64,000 nt of DNA from Agapanthus africanus (GCA_030015575.1 CM057337.1:378471582-378535581), one strand, 5' to 3'. Positions 35,500 through 47,628 are shown, counted from the first letter of the stretch. The notes: generated by a model not told the origin, from the sequence alone. Program-made: numbers and translations.

Positions 35500-37020
35500 T
35501 GTCACGACCCGAAAGTACGGAACGTGACTTGCACTTAGATTATGAGACGTCTTAAGGCGTAACGTAACCTAAGTCAGCAAAAGCCCAGAAAATCTAGACC
35601 ATAAACAATAAGAGTGAAGGAAAACCTTTTATGAAAATGATTTTAAACCAATTAAGTTATATTAATCCCTTTTTTAAAAACATCAAAAAAAATTTCGAAA
35701 ATTTCGGCAGAGTCTCCTTTATAAATTATAACCCCAAAATGGGTACAACAAGTTATATAAACCTGTAATGAAATAATGGCATCCCCAAGCGGGAGCTAGC
35801 TCTTCGCCTAAGGCGGATCACAACCACACGCAATATATATGCAATATCAAGCAAATAAGCATAAAAAAGCACAAAAATAACAAAAACACAACGTCGGCTC
35901 AAGTGAGCTCGACCCCAGATGAACCACATATACACAAATCTCTCAGTTTCAACACTAGGTCGCATATACAAAATAAGAAGTGGTAGATGGAGAATACTAG
36001 ATACAATGATAGTACAAAAAGAGACAAAGTGTCCTCGCAACCCACCTACGAGCAATGTCGCGAGTCTGAGCAAAAGAAGCCAATGAAAAGATACGCCAGC
36101 CGCTACGAGGCTGACGGGTCCGACCTGCAAGACACTGTGGCACAACGGGGGTGAGTTGCCAGATCGTGAGTAGAAAATAACATCTAATAAGGCAATCGTA
36201 AGAATGCACGCAAATGCGTCACAACATGTATGTCTAGATATGATGTAATGCAACTAGTATGTATGCACATGAATGCAAAATCAATACTAAATCTTTAAGT
36301 GTTTAAATATGATGATCTCTGCATTCTTAACTTAGAAAAATATCTGTACAATAGCTAAGGTACCATCAATGAAATCATCCGAAAACCGTGTCAAGCATCG
36401 ACACCAAATATGGAAATATATCTGTCTCAATGTCTTCCTATGTCAATATCTCAATACATCGGGCTCCGTCGGTCCGGATCGGCCCATATCATCAAATCTC
36501 ACGACAACGGTCGGTATCCTCCGGATATCCGCCGCGCCAGACATCATCGGTAGGTAGTCTTCCCCTGCCAGGCTCATCGTCTACAACTCGATCTTCTTGC
36601 CCCGGGGTACCATACCGGGCCCACCATGTACCCGAGACGGTTCATCCACTCCTCGAATCGGGTCTCGAAATCCAACAGAAAACATGAAAACTCATGGTGG
36701 ACGACACATACATCACGAGAAAACCGCAGCTTTATATTGAAAATGATGATAATAAGCTTTTGTTAAATTCTTGCGGTTTTCCCCAAAATCCAGAAATCTC
36801 ATCAATACTGAAAAATTCTCAAGAAAATAATAATACCCAACATGTTGTATATGATAAATGCTTATAATATCAAAGGTATGCAATGTGATTTATGGCTAGG
36901 AATCAATATAAGCATGATGATGAAGTGAGGTATATGCATGCTATGCAATTCAATGTATCATGTATGATGCAAGTGTTTGATACTGAACTAAGCAGGTTCT
37001 ACAGTGCTCGTGGCATGGCA

Positions 37021-37079
37021 ATTACCAAAGGCGTGTGTGTCACATGAATAGTGCGCGTGCAACATGAGCCAATGGTAAT
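37021..37079. other. LTR hairpin of G (left LTR)
   Basis: ATTACCA (37021-37027) pairs with TGGTAAT (37073-37079), extended after a mismatch by GGC/GCC. The loop carries GTGCGCGTGCAACATG. The second copy is at 44709-44767 in the right LTR. Confidence 0.7.
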
Positions 37080-37375
37080 GGTGTAAGTGTCCTAAGAGGT
37101 GATATCTCACATGTGTATATAGATAACCATGCAATGCCAGCAGACGAATAACTAGAAAGATATGCATATGAATGAGATGGTTAACTAAATAACTATGTAT
37201 ATAATTTACAAGTAATAAGGTGATCCTAACTATGGGGCGCCTAGCGCCATCGAGACGATTTCCCCATAGATGTATACATCTACTCACTCGGACGCCTCGC
37301 TAATCTGATCCAACCACTGCTTTGCCTTTGCGCGTCGCGTCCGATGTCTCTGCACACGATCCTCAAGGATATAAG

Positions 37376-37697
37376 TTCAGGCTCATCATCTACTCCAGGC
37401 TTTTCAAGATCTTCAAATGACGCATCAGGATTTGTCTTCCAGAGCTCCTCAACTTTGTTGATTTGCTGAGCACTAATTTTGGCGTGCTCTCAGCTGCTCC
37501 TGATCAGATGGAACCTTGACCAACCAAGGGAGGAAACACCTGCCATCAAAAGGGGACACCATAGACTGAGATCCCAATTCATCTCTTTCAATGCATTGAC
37601 ATTCAGGCAAGGTTCACTACACAAGAGAACGACAACACTCTCTGTTTTCGCAGAGAAGAATCCAAGAAGGAAGACGAGTAGAAATGTAGAATGTTTC
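37376..37697 (-). pseudogene. UPF1: UPF1 exon fragment inside LTR (left copy)
   Basis: Minus-strand translation matches plant UPF1, the RNA helicase of nonsense-mediated decay, in the stretch from the end of the Cys/His domain toward the helicase core. Visible pieces include [59 protein letters not shown] and [13 protein letters not shown]. The match starts right after an intron-acceptor-like TTTTTATATCCAG and stops abruptly near 37376, where gypsy LTR sequence resumes. The whole is not a single open frame and covers only a small part of a protein that is normally over 1200 residues. It is non-functional as UPF1. Intron sequence retained before the exon implies capture of genomic DNA or unspliced RNA. 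Confidence 0.85.
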
Positions 37698-38013
37698 CTG
37701 GATATAAAAAGATAAATTGAGCCAGCAATATATTCAATAAGTGATTTCTAGCTAATAAATTAAAATTCCCCTATCATGTAACGAGCATGCCACAGAAACT
37801 TTCTCTCTTCACATTGTTTACAATTTGAAGCATAAACACTTCAAATTGCTAAGAACCACAATGCAATGGAAGCATACTCTATTTAAGGGTCACTGAATAT
37901 ACTATTCATGTATGGAATTGGATATAAACTATTGCATTCAAAGAAATATAAACATATTTGACCTGATGTTTTAGTAACAGGAACATAGGCAACTTAAATG
38001 CTATGCCACACAC
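37698..38013 (-). other. Intron-like spacer between UFSP and UPF1 pieces
   Basis: 316 bp, AT-rich, beginning GTGTGTGG and ending TATATCCAG on the minus strand. It is probably a fusion of UFSP intron 1 and a UPF1 intron, making a hybrid intron. No coding seen. Confidence 0.55.
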
Positions 38014-38506
38014 CTCAGAATGCAGCCTCTCTCCCACAAAAACTCTTCTGGAGCATCTTCATAAATAACACTGCTGAACGCTTCTAGTTTCTTAGATTTT
38101 TCATCTTTAAGAACAAATTGAATGTCCCTGGCATTTGATTCAGCAGCCGCTCCAATCATGTTCTGACTTTCTTCATCAAAAAGACACTTTCTTAGCTGAC
38201 AAGAGAACCGTAATGCCATCGCAGCTTTCTCCTCCCATGCACCGGTACCGATATATAAAGCTTCGATAATATCAAACCCTCTTAACAGTAATGTCCTAAT
38301 ATCATCTGCTTCCTTTTTGAAATGGGGATCGCCACTGTCGAGGAAGTGAAGGCATTGGAAGGAGGAGACGACGGTGAATCGAGGAAGGAAGAGAGGTGAT
38401 CCGATCAGCCATCGGAGATCTCGAGGTTCATCATTCCTCAAGCGAGCCAACAGTTTCCCTTTTTTTTTTAGCACAAAACCCCAACACAATTCGTAGCCCC
38501 CTCCAT
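38014..38506 (-). pseudogene. UFSP: Ufm1-specific protease first-exon fragment inside LTR (left copy)
   Basis: Minus-strand sequence encodes the N-terminal, non-catalytic part of a plant Ufm1-specific protease, the cysteine protease that processes UFM1 and removes it from targets. Diagnostic pieces are LRWLIGSPLFLPRFTVVSSF, ADDIRTLLLRGFDIIEALYI, RDIQFVLKDEK and VIYEDAPEEFLWERGCILR. A CT-rich 5' UTR-like stretch precedes an ATG at 38506. After WERGCILR comes a donor-like G|GTGTGTGG at 38014/38013, where the family continues RCELPIK. The catalytic C-terminal domain is absent. Much of the frame is still open and is maintained in both LTRs. The fragment is in the same sense as the element. Confidence 0.85.
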
Positions 38507-39106
38507 TGCTGTGAGAGAGAGAGGAGAGGATATGGGAAAAATTTGGGAAGGGGCAGCCTTGACTCGACCAGAAAATAAAAATAAGGGAAGAGAGAGAGAA
38601 TGAAGTGTGCAGAAACATCCCCTCCCTACCTCATTAATTAAATTATTTCTTAAATATTTTATTTTCCACTTCAAACTTATCTAGAATTCTCTAGAGCCTT
38701 GAAGACAAATTGTGAAAAAGTAGCATATTACAAACTTGATTCTAAGTTGTCATGGTTCACTAAAGTATAATTAACCCATTCTAATTTGTAATTTACATTA
38801 ATTCAATGTATAAATGAAAGCTTATAAAAATATTTAAATTAATTAATTAATTAAGGAAAAATATTTAAATAAACTAATAATTTATAAGTGGCTAAATAAA
38901 TACCAAATACTAGCAGTTACATAGTTAAAATAGGTGTATATAAGTCTATGGTGAAAAATAATTATAGTTCAGTTTTACGGAAAATACGGTTTGTTTTACC
39001 GATTATCAGAAAATTCGCCTGAAAGATTATATTTATTTATTTATTTATTTTTTTAAAACGTTACAATCTTCCCCCCTTAAAGAAATTCGGTCCCCGAATT
39101 TAAAAT

Positions 39107-39553
39107 TTAACTACGCGTATCTTCAAAAAGATGGCGATATTTCTTTATCATCTCGTCCTCGTTCTCCCAGGTGACCTCCTCGCTGTTCGGGCCATGCCAA
39201 AGAACCTTGACGGATGGTATAACCTTCGACCTCAATTTCTTCACATGCCGATCCAAAATGACCACCGGCAGCTCGGTGAATGAAAGATCGCGCTCCAGCT
39301 GGATCGTCTGGTGCTGAATCGCATGAGAAGGGTCATAAAGGTACTTGCGGAGCATTGAAACATGGAACACGGGGTGAACATCTGGGAAGCTGGGCGGAAG
39401 AGCCAAACGATAAACAACGGTGCGAATTTGCTCAAAAATCTCTAATGGACCCCCATATCTGAATCTAAGCTTTACTCCCCTCCTGAATCTCAACATGCCC
39501 TTCCGCGGAGAAGTCTTTAAGAAAACATGATCGCTAACGGCGTCTATCAGCAT
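39107..39553 (-). mobile_element. Integrase tail with chromodomain (G)
   Basis: Part of the pol fossil: DHVFLKTSP-KGMLRF, GPLEIFEQIRTVVYRLALPP, HPVFHVSMLRKYLYDPSH, ELPVVILDRHVKKLRSK and VTWENEDEMIKKYRHLF follow the C-terminal integrase and chromodomain pattern of plant chromoviruses. In that group the domain guides integration into particular chromatin. Confidence 0.85.
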
Positions 39554-42500
39554 AAAACTTCTGCCTGCCCTAGGCCGCTCTTATCCTATCCCGAATCAAC
39601 TAAATCTTTTTGGTCGTATCCCGCTCAATCGGTGGCCCCAAAATACTGCTCTCACTGAGCTCCGTCCAACTTACGGGTGATCGACATCTCTCCCCACAAA
39701 ACGCCTCAAAGGTGGCCATCTAAATCTCCTTCTGGAAGCTGTACTTAGGAAAACTCTATCAAGGGCAAATGGCGATCCCAATTGCCACGAAATCAAGAAC
39801 ACCGGCTCGGAGCATGTCCTCAATAACCTTAATAGTCCTCTCTAATTGACCGTCGGGTTGCAGATAGAAAACTGTAATGAAATTCAATTGGTTTCCAAAG
39901 CCATCTGAAGTTTCTACCATAGCCGGCAGGTGAACAGAGTGCCACTACCAGACACAAAACACGTCGGAACGCCATGAAGTCACACAATCTCATCAATATA
40001 TATCTGAGTATACTAAACGAATCCGAAAAATGGTCTTGGCTGGCGGAAATGAGCTGCTTTCCGTAAATCGGTCTACGATCTCCCAAATAGAGTCATACTC
40101 TTGACTGGTCCTAAGTAGACCCACGGTAAAGTCCATAGAGATTTACTCCCATTTCCACTTCGGAACGGGAAAAGGTTGTAATTCTCCTGCTGACCCCTGA
40201 TGCTCAGCCCTGACTTGGTCAGCATCCCAAAACAAATCTACGACATCTCTATTTACCCTTTCACATTAGTAGACACCTCTTAAGTCATGATACATCTTGG
40301 AGCAAACCGGATAAACACTATATGTCGATTGGTATGCCTCCTCTAAACTTTCTCCTCGCAGGCCCTCGTTATCTAGCACGCACGGTCGATCCCAAATCTT
40401 AGTAATCCTTGATCATCAATCACGAACTCTGAAGCTCTACCCTGTCGAACTTGCTCCATGATTTCTGACCAACCAACGTCATCAGACTGTGCGTCACTGA
40501 AACGATCAATTAAAGGTGGATGTGAACGGACACGGACAAGTTATCCCCCGGTCGAAGTAGACTCGAACTGTACTCGGCTGTCACATAGAATCTGCCATTC
40601 TGCCGTCGACTGTCCCTGTACTGTGCTCAACCAACAAAACTACCTCCGGCTTCAGACTCAAAATATCTGCCACAACATTCTCCTTGCTCGGACGATAAAG
40701 AATCTCGCAGTCATCATCTTTCATTAGCTCCATTCAACTGTGTTATCTCAAATTTTCAGATTCGCTTCTGAAGAAAATGTACCTTAAACTCTTGTGGCCC
40801 ATGAATATCTGGCATGACTCGTCTCCAAATCTTAAGTGTAAAAATCACTGCGGCTATCTCTAAATCATGCATGAAATAGTTTTACTTACGCTTCTTCAAC
40901 TACCGGGAAGCATTACAATAACCAACACCATCGCCTGATCCTGAAGGCAAAATAAAATTGGCGCCGTAATCAAACGAGTCTTTAACTGCCGAAAGCTCTG
41001 CTCGCATACCTCAGTCCAACGAAAAGAAACTCCCCGGGCCAAACCCAAAAATGCTGTGAACCACCGTCACTGATACAGATCTAGGCCAGTGCTGAACGCC
41101 CTCAACCTCATTCGGTTCCATACTTACTATTTCTCGTAACAACGTGACTTAAGATGTCAACCCCATCCAACCAGAAAACGCACTTAGATAATTCAGTGAA
41201 TAGATCGCGCTCTCTCAAAGTCTGCAACGAAAAACCTCAATTTCTGTCCAAGTTCCACTTGGCTCCAAAAGTACACTATGACATCCTCAATGGACACGAT
41301 GATAAACTGATCAAGAATTGCCTGGATATTCGTTTCATCCAGTCCATAAATGCTACTGGGCACTGGTGAGCTCAACGACATCACCAAAACTCGTAACGCC
41401 CGCAACTTGTGTGGAAAGTAATCTTCGGAATATCATCTTCTCGAACCCACAACTGGTAATAGCCTGACCGCAAGTCAATCTTCGAAAAATGTCCCGCACA
41501 GCAACCCAATTCAGCTGACCATAATCAATGTATCGACACAACTTCCGTCTTCCCTTCGGACGAACAGGACAGGAGCTCTCTAAGGTGACGCACTTGGACT
41601 AACAAGCCCTTTATCCAATAATCTCGCAATCGTTCCTTCAGTTCTTTTCGCTCCGCCGGGAATCAAGTCAAAGCAGCACTCAATATCGCGCTTTGGCGAC
41701 AAACCAAGCAACTTGTCTGGAAGACATCGGGAAACTTTCCCACAATCGGAACCAACGGCTCCAACATCACAGACATACGTCCAGAATTCCTGACATCCTT
41801 TCCTCAAGAGCTGACTAACGCCAAAAATAACTCAAACTGGGAAAGGCGACGCTACGGTCTCCCTGGAAATAAGAACTGGCTTACCCGGAAACTAAATCTC
41901 ACTGCCTCCTCACGGCAGTCTGCGGATGCATAACACGTGGCTAACCACTCCATGCTCAGGAGGACTTCGAAGTCAAACATATCAGGAAGAATCAAATTGA
42001 CAAAAGAATCTTTATCTCCGATGCAAACGAATCACGAATGAACAACATATTGAACGACCAAAAGATTAGCCTCTCACAACGGCGTCTATCTAACCGCCTC
42101 TGAGCTGGCATACTGGTACAAATCCGCTTTGGTCCAGAAACGACTGAAGTCTCAGAAATGTACTCCCTCTAGCAGTAAGGTTGTATCCATCGCGGCTGCA
42201 TAAGCGTCAAAATGCTGGGTGCCTATAGTAAGAAATACGTGTATGTCCAATCTCCACACGAAGCTCTTTATCCATTTCTCTTCAGTTTCCTCCAGGAAAG
42301 GAGCACATCGAACCACCAAGAGATCTGAATGTAATACTCGGACACTGCCATCCGTGAAGTCTTACGCAAAGGTTCGAAACTACGAGCTCGGGAATTTCGA
42401 ACGCTCTCCGGAAGAAAACGAGCAAGAAATATAGCTATAAATTCATCCCAGATATTAGAAAGTGGATCTGCAGCTCGGCCTCTCTCGACTAACTCGCACC

Positions 42501-43174
42501 ACGTCAGAGCAATGTCCTCTAGACGAAAACTTGCAAACTCAACCCTATCTTGTCAGAACATCTCTGTGAATGACAATTCCAGCCATCCTGTCGAGGATTG
42601 TCTACGTGTACTCCGCTGCATCTGTTCCGGTGAAAAACTGGAGGCTTCAGCCTCAAAAACTCTTGTAAGGATATGGAAATAAACTTTTTAACACAGAAAA
42701 GGTACAAACACAGTCCCTGAAATAGTAAGGAAAATCGTCGGCTCTCGGAGCCCGGCTAACCATCAGTAACAATCCAACCATCTTTCACACGTCCTGAATA
42801 CTCGACTCCAGCCTAGCCATCCGTCCTGGAAAAAGCGGACCACTCTGTCCCTGAGGGGTAGGCGTACCACCCTGATCGGTCCTCATCTCAAACGAGCCCA
42901 CTATAACATCATCTCCGGCTGCAGCCCTCTGGCCCTCGTAGTCTCCGGTGACATAGTGGCTGGAACAAGAACAGGATCGAAAGGAACATTGCGATCGAAT
43001 CAAAGTGTTTCCAAAATCAAAGAAGGAAATACAAGCAAATATATATCTTAAGGTCACTTAGGCGGAGTACCGCATGGTAAGTATGCCGCGGAACATACCC
43101 ACGCTACGTCACTCTGCTTAAGTCACCTACTCCATCTACCAAAGGTCATCCTACACTCAGAAAAGTAAAACCAT

Positions 43175-43186
43175 GCTCTGATACCA
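43175..43186 (-). other. Primer binding site of G
   Basis: Complement TGGTATCAGAGC (initiator tRNA-Met), four bases before the LTR edge at 43191, the same spacing as F. Confidence 0.92.
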
Positions 43187-45063
43187 ACTTTGTAATGACC
43201 CGAAAGTACGAAACGTGACTGGCACTTAGATTACGAGACATCTTAAGACGTAACGTAACCTAAGTCAGCCAAAGCCCAGAAAATCTAGACCATAAACAAT
43301 AAGAGTGAAGGAAAACCTTTTATGAAAATGATTTTAAACCAATTAAGTTATATTAATCCCTTTTTTAAAAACATCAAAAAAAATTCCGAAAATTTCGGCA
43401 GAGTCTCCTTTATAAATTCTAACCCCCAAATGGGTACAACAAGTTATATAAACCTGTAATGAAATAATGGCATCCCCAAGCGGGAGCTTGCTCTTCGCCT
43501 AAGGCGGATCACAACCACACGCAATATATATGCAATATCAAGCAAATAAGCATAATGAAGCACAAAAATAAGAAAAACACAACGTCGGCTCAAGTGAGCT
43601 CGACCCCAGAGGAACCACATATACACAAATCTCTCAGTTTCAACACTAGGTCGCATATACAAAATAAGAAGTGGTAGATGGAGAATACTAGATACAATGA
43701 TAGTACAAAAAGAGACAAAGTGTCCTCGCAACCCACCTACGAGCAATGTCGCGAGTCTGAGCAAAAGAAGCCAATCAAAAGATACGCCCGCCGCTACGAG
43801 GCTGACGGGTCCGACCTGCAAGACACTGTGGCACAACGGGGGTGAGTTGCTAGCTCGTGAGTAGAAAATAACATCTAATAAGGCTATCGTAAGAATGCAC
43901 GGAAATGCGTCACAACATGTATGTCTAGATATGATGTAATGCCACTAGTATGTATGCACATGAATGCAAAATCAATACTAAATCTTTAAGTGTTTAAATA
44001 TGATGATCTCTGCATTCTTAACTTAGAAAAATATCTGTACAATAGCTAAGGTACCATCAATGAAATCATCCAAAAACCGTGTCAAGCATCGACACCAAAT
44101 ATGGAAATATATCTGTCTCAATGTCTTCCTATGTCAATATCTCAATACATCGGGCTCCGTCGGTCCGGATCGGCCCATATCATCAAATCTCATGTCAACG
44201 GTCGGTATCCTCCGGATATCCGCCGCGCCAGACATCACCGGTAGGTAGTCTTCCCCTGCCAGGCTCATCGTCTACAACTCGATCTTCTTGCCCCGGGGTA
44301 CCATACCGGGCCCACCATGTACCCGAGACGGTTCATCCACTCCTTGAATCGGGTCTCAAAATCCAACAGAAAACATGAAAACTCATGGTGGACGACACAT
44401 ACATCACGAGAAAACCGCAGCTTTATATTGAAAATGATGATAATAAGCTTTTGTTAAATTCTTGCGGTTTTCCCCAAAATCCAGAAATCTCATCAATACT
44501 GAAATCCTCAAGAAAATAATAATACCCAACATGTTGTATATGATAAATGCTTATAATATCAAAGGTATGCAATGTGATTTATGGCTAGGAATCAATATAA
44601 GCATGATGATGAAGTGAGGTATATGCATGCTATGCAATTCAATGTATCATGTATGATGCAAGTGTTTGATACTGAACTAAGCAGGTTTACAGTGCTCGTG
44701 GCATGGCAATTACCAAAGGCGTGTGTGTCACATGAATAGTGCGCGTGCAACATGAGCCAATGGTAATGGTGTAAGTGTCCTAAGAGGTGATATCTCACAT
44801 GTGTATATAGATAACCATGCAATGCCAGCAGATGAATAACTAGAAAGATATGCATATGAATGAGATGGTTAACTAAATAACTATGTATATAATTTACAAG
44901 TAATAAGGTGATCCTAACTTTGGGGCGCCTCGCGCCATCGAGACGATTTCCCCATAGATGTATACATCTACTCACTCGGACGCCTCGCTAATCTGATCCA
45001 ACCACTGCTTTGCCTTTGCGCGTCGCTTCCGATGTCTCTGCACCCGATCCTCAAGGATATAAG

Positions 45064-45385
45064 TTCAGGCTCATCATCTACTCAAGGCTTTTCAAGATCT
45101 TCAAATGACGCATCAGGATTTTTCTTCCAGAGCTCCTCAACTTTGTTGATTTGCTGATCACTAATTTTGGCGTGCTCTCAGCTGCTCCTGATCAGATGGA
45201 AACTTGACCAACCAAGGGAGGAAACACCTGCCATCAAAAGGGGACACCATAGACTGAGATCCCAATTCATCTCTTTCAATGCATTGACATTCAGGCAAGG
45301 TTCTCTACACAAGAGAACGACAACACTCTCTGTTTTTGCAGAGAAGAATCCAAGAATGAAGACGAGTAGAAATGTAGAATGTTTC
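45064..45385 (-). pseudogene. UPF1: UPF1 exon fragment inside LTR (right copy)
   Basis: Second copy of the UPF1 piece at the same LTR position as 37376-37697, with the same ends: acceptor-like TATCCAG before it and EPE-equivalent codons at the far end. A few substitutions separate the copies. It was copied with the LTR, not captured twice. Confidence 0.85.
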
Positions 45386-45701
45386 CTGGATATACAAAGA
45401 TAAATTGAGCCAGCAATATACTCAATAAGTGATTTCTGGCTAATAAATTAAAATTCCCCTATCATGTAACGAGCATGCCACAGAAACTTTCTCTCTTCAC
45501 ATTGTTTACAATTTGAAGCATAAACACTACAAATTGCTAAGAACCACAATGCAATGGAAACATACTCTATTTAAGGGTCACTGAATATACTATTCATGTA
45601 TGGAATTGGATATAAACTATTGCATTCAAAGAAATATAAACATATTTGACCTGATGTTTTATTAACAGGAACATAGGCAACTTAAATGCTATGCTACACA
45701 C

Positions 45702-46193
45702 CTCAGAATGCAGCCTCTCTCCCACAAAAACTCTTCTGGGACATCTTCATAAATAACACTGCTGAACGCTTCTACTTTCTTAGATTTTTCATCTTTAAGA
45801 ACAAATTGAATGTCCCTGGCATTTGATTCAGCAGCCGCTCCAATCATGTTCTGAATTTCTTCATCAAAAAGACACTTTCTTAGCTGACAAGAGAACCGTA
45901 ATGCCATCGCAGCTTTCTCCTCCCATGCACCGGTACCGATATATAAACCTTCGATAATATCAAACCCTCTTAACAGTAATGTCCTAATATCATCTGCTTT
46001 CTTTTTGAAATGGGGATCGCCACTGTCGAGGAAGTGAAGGCATCGGAAGGAGGAGACGACGGTGAATCGAGGAAGGAAGAGAGGTGATCCGATCAGCCAT
46101 CGGAGATCTCGAGGATCATCATTCCTCAAGCGAGCCAACAGTTTCCCTTTTTTTTTGGCACAAAACCCCAACGCAATTCGCAGCCCCCTCCAT
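45702..46193 (-). pseudogene. UFSP: Ufm1-specific protease first-exon fragment inside LTR (right copy)
   Basis: Second copy of the UFSP exon, ATG at 46193, exon edge at 45702 followed by GTGTGTAG. It has the same domains as the left copy: LRWLIGSPLFLPRFTVVSSF, ADDIRTLLLRGFDIIEGLYI, VIYEDVPEEFLWERGCILR. Because it lies in the 5' LTR, it could be transcribed from U3 into the element's RNA or from its own captured 5' region. Confidence 0.85.
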
Positions 46194-46763
46194 TGCTGTG
46201 AGAGAGAGAGAGAGAGGAGAGGATATGGGAAAAATTTGGGAAGGGGCAGCCTTGACTCGACCAGAAAATAAAAATAAGGGAAGAGAGAGAGAATGAAGTG
46301 TGCAGAAACATCCCCTCCCTACCTCATTAATTAAATTATTTCTTAAATATTTTATTTTCCACTTCAAACATATCTAGAATTCTCTAGAGCCTTGAAGACA
46401 AATTGTGAAAAAGTAGCATGTTACAAACTTGATTCTAAGTTGTCATGGTTCACTAAAGTATAATTAACCCATTCTAATTTGTAATTTACATTAATTCAAT
46501 GTATAAATGAAAGCTTATAAAAATATTTAAATTAATTAATTAATTAAGGAAAAATATTTAAATAAACTAATAATTTATAAGTGGCTAAATAAATACCAAA
46601 TACTAGCAGTTACATAGTTAAAATAGGCGTATATAAGTCTATGGTGAAAAATATTTATAGTTCAGTTTTACGGAAAATACGGTTTGTTTTACCGATTATC
46701 AGAAAATTTGCCTGAAAGATTATATTTATTTATTTATTTATTTTTTTAAAACGTTACACATAC

Positions 46764-47628
46764 CGATGCGAATTGGGTTTAAAAACGCCCTTTGAAGTGA
46801 TTACGGGTATTTGAATGTTGGCTTGCGCGGGTCAAACTATCCGGATTATTAGCACAGTACTTCACTAACGTCTTGCAATTGAATTTGAAACTCGCTCTGC
46901 ACGATCGCTTCTCGTAATTCCGTCAAAATCTGTAAATGTCGGAAAATATGATATTAAGTGTAAAAAGCGATATATCTGCCTAAACTCCTGCACACACATA
47001 ATTATAAAAATCAAACAATATCACTAGAATACTGTTCATCACAGAAAACTGCATTTTAATACCATTCATTCGTTATCTATTTTTTTATATATCGGTACTA
47101 TTAACCAGTGTCTGCTAAGTAAATACAGATTACGGATATTCATGATAAAATACTGAAAACACACTCAAAATCACGGATATAACATTTGGAGCCAACACTG
47201 AAATCAGTACTGAAAAACGACTGATATTCAAATAGCTCTTTTGCAATAAAAATGTGTACACAATTTTGGTCCAACACAATACAATTGTGAACATAGATCT
47301 TTTAATTCTTGGACCATGGTGGGGCTGCCTTGGCACAAAAAATTGTGCAAATGGGCACATGTGTGTGTGATGTGTAAAAAATGCTGAAACATGTGATATG
47401 ATTTAAAGCATCATGTTTCCCTCCAAGTCTACTGAGTATAACCAAGGATGATATGAAGAAATCAAACAATACCAATGGACTTTTTGAGTGCACTCGAGAT
47501 AACTACACAAATACAAGCCCATTTTCCCACAACCAAACCGATGAGACCCCCTAAAAAACCGGCCCCACCGGGTCCTCTAGATCTAAATGTCCCTATTTTT
47601 CTTTTGGTCATTTCTTAGGTGTAAGGTT
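46764..47628. other. Unassigned AT-rich DNA between G and B
   Basis: Continuation of 34880-35499 across G. No convincing gene, RNA or element motif is visible. Borders are the CATAC duplication of G and the LTR start of B at 47629 (left flank AGGTT). Confidence 0.5.

Larger units (their letters stand above)
35500..39065 (-). repeat. 3' LTR of gypsy G
   Basis: TG (35500, TGTCACGACCCGAAAG) to CA (39065, AAACGTTACA). Holds blocks common to F and E (35500-37290), then the UPF1 piece (37376-37697), an intron-like stretch, the UFSP exon (38014-38506) and an AT-rich end with ATTAATTAATTAATTAA near 38840 and TTTATTTATTTATTT near 39032. Confidence 0.93.
39066..43190 (-). mobile_element. Decayed gypsy gag-pol interior (G)
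   Basis: Read right to left: gag-like remains (about 42000-43060), protease-RT linker (about 41580-41807, LLDKGLVSPSASP), RT and RNase H traces (about 40800-41570), integrase traces (about 39560-40400), and an integrase tail with chromodomain-like end (39107-39553; FPDVHPVFHVSMLRKYLYDP, then KVLWHGPNSEEVTWENEDEM). Only the last part stays open over more than 140 residues. Broken many times, so the element could not have moved by its own proteins in this state. Confidence 0.8.
43191..46758 (-). repeat. 5' LTR of gypsy G
   Basis: TG (43191, TGTAATGACCCGAAAG) to CA (46758). Near-identical to 35500-39065 over its whole length, including both host-gene pieces and the hairpin (44709-44767). Confidence 0.95.
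35495..46763 (-). mobile_element. Complete Ty3 chromovirus-type element G with captured host exons
   Basis: Structurally complete element at 35500-46758 (11,259 bp) flanked by CATAC duplications. Left (3') LTR 35500-39065, interior 39066-43190, primer-site complement 43175-43186, right (5') LTR 43191-46758. LTRs are 3566 and 3568 bp and differ by roughly 1-2% by eye, denser near their start. A chromodomain-type integrase tail, tRNA-Met primer and long LTRs suggest the Tekay/Del group of chromoviruses (inference). The interior is broken many times. Each LTR contains UFSP and UPF1 gene fragments. Confidence 0.95.

Noticed and set aside
37479-37715. Plus-strand reading frame of 78 codons in G LTR (and its copy near 45167-45403)
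   Set aside because: It is antisense to the UPF1 fragment and has no protein-like features of its own.
46764-47628. Possible host gene between G and B
   Set aside because: Only short frames without recognisable domains; composition matches the flanking old repeat DNA.
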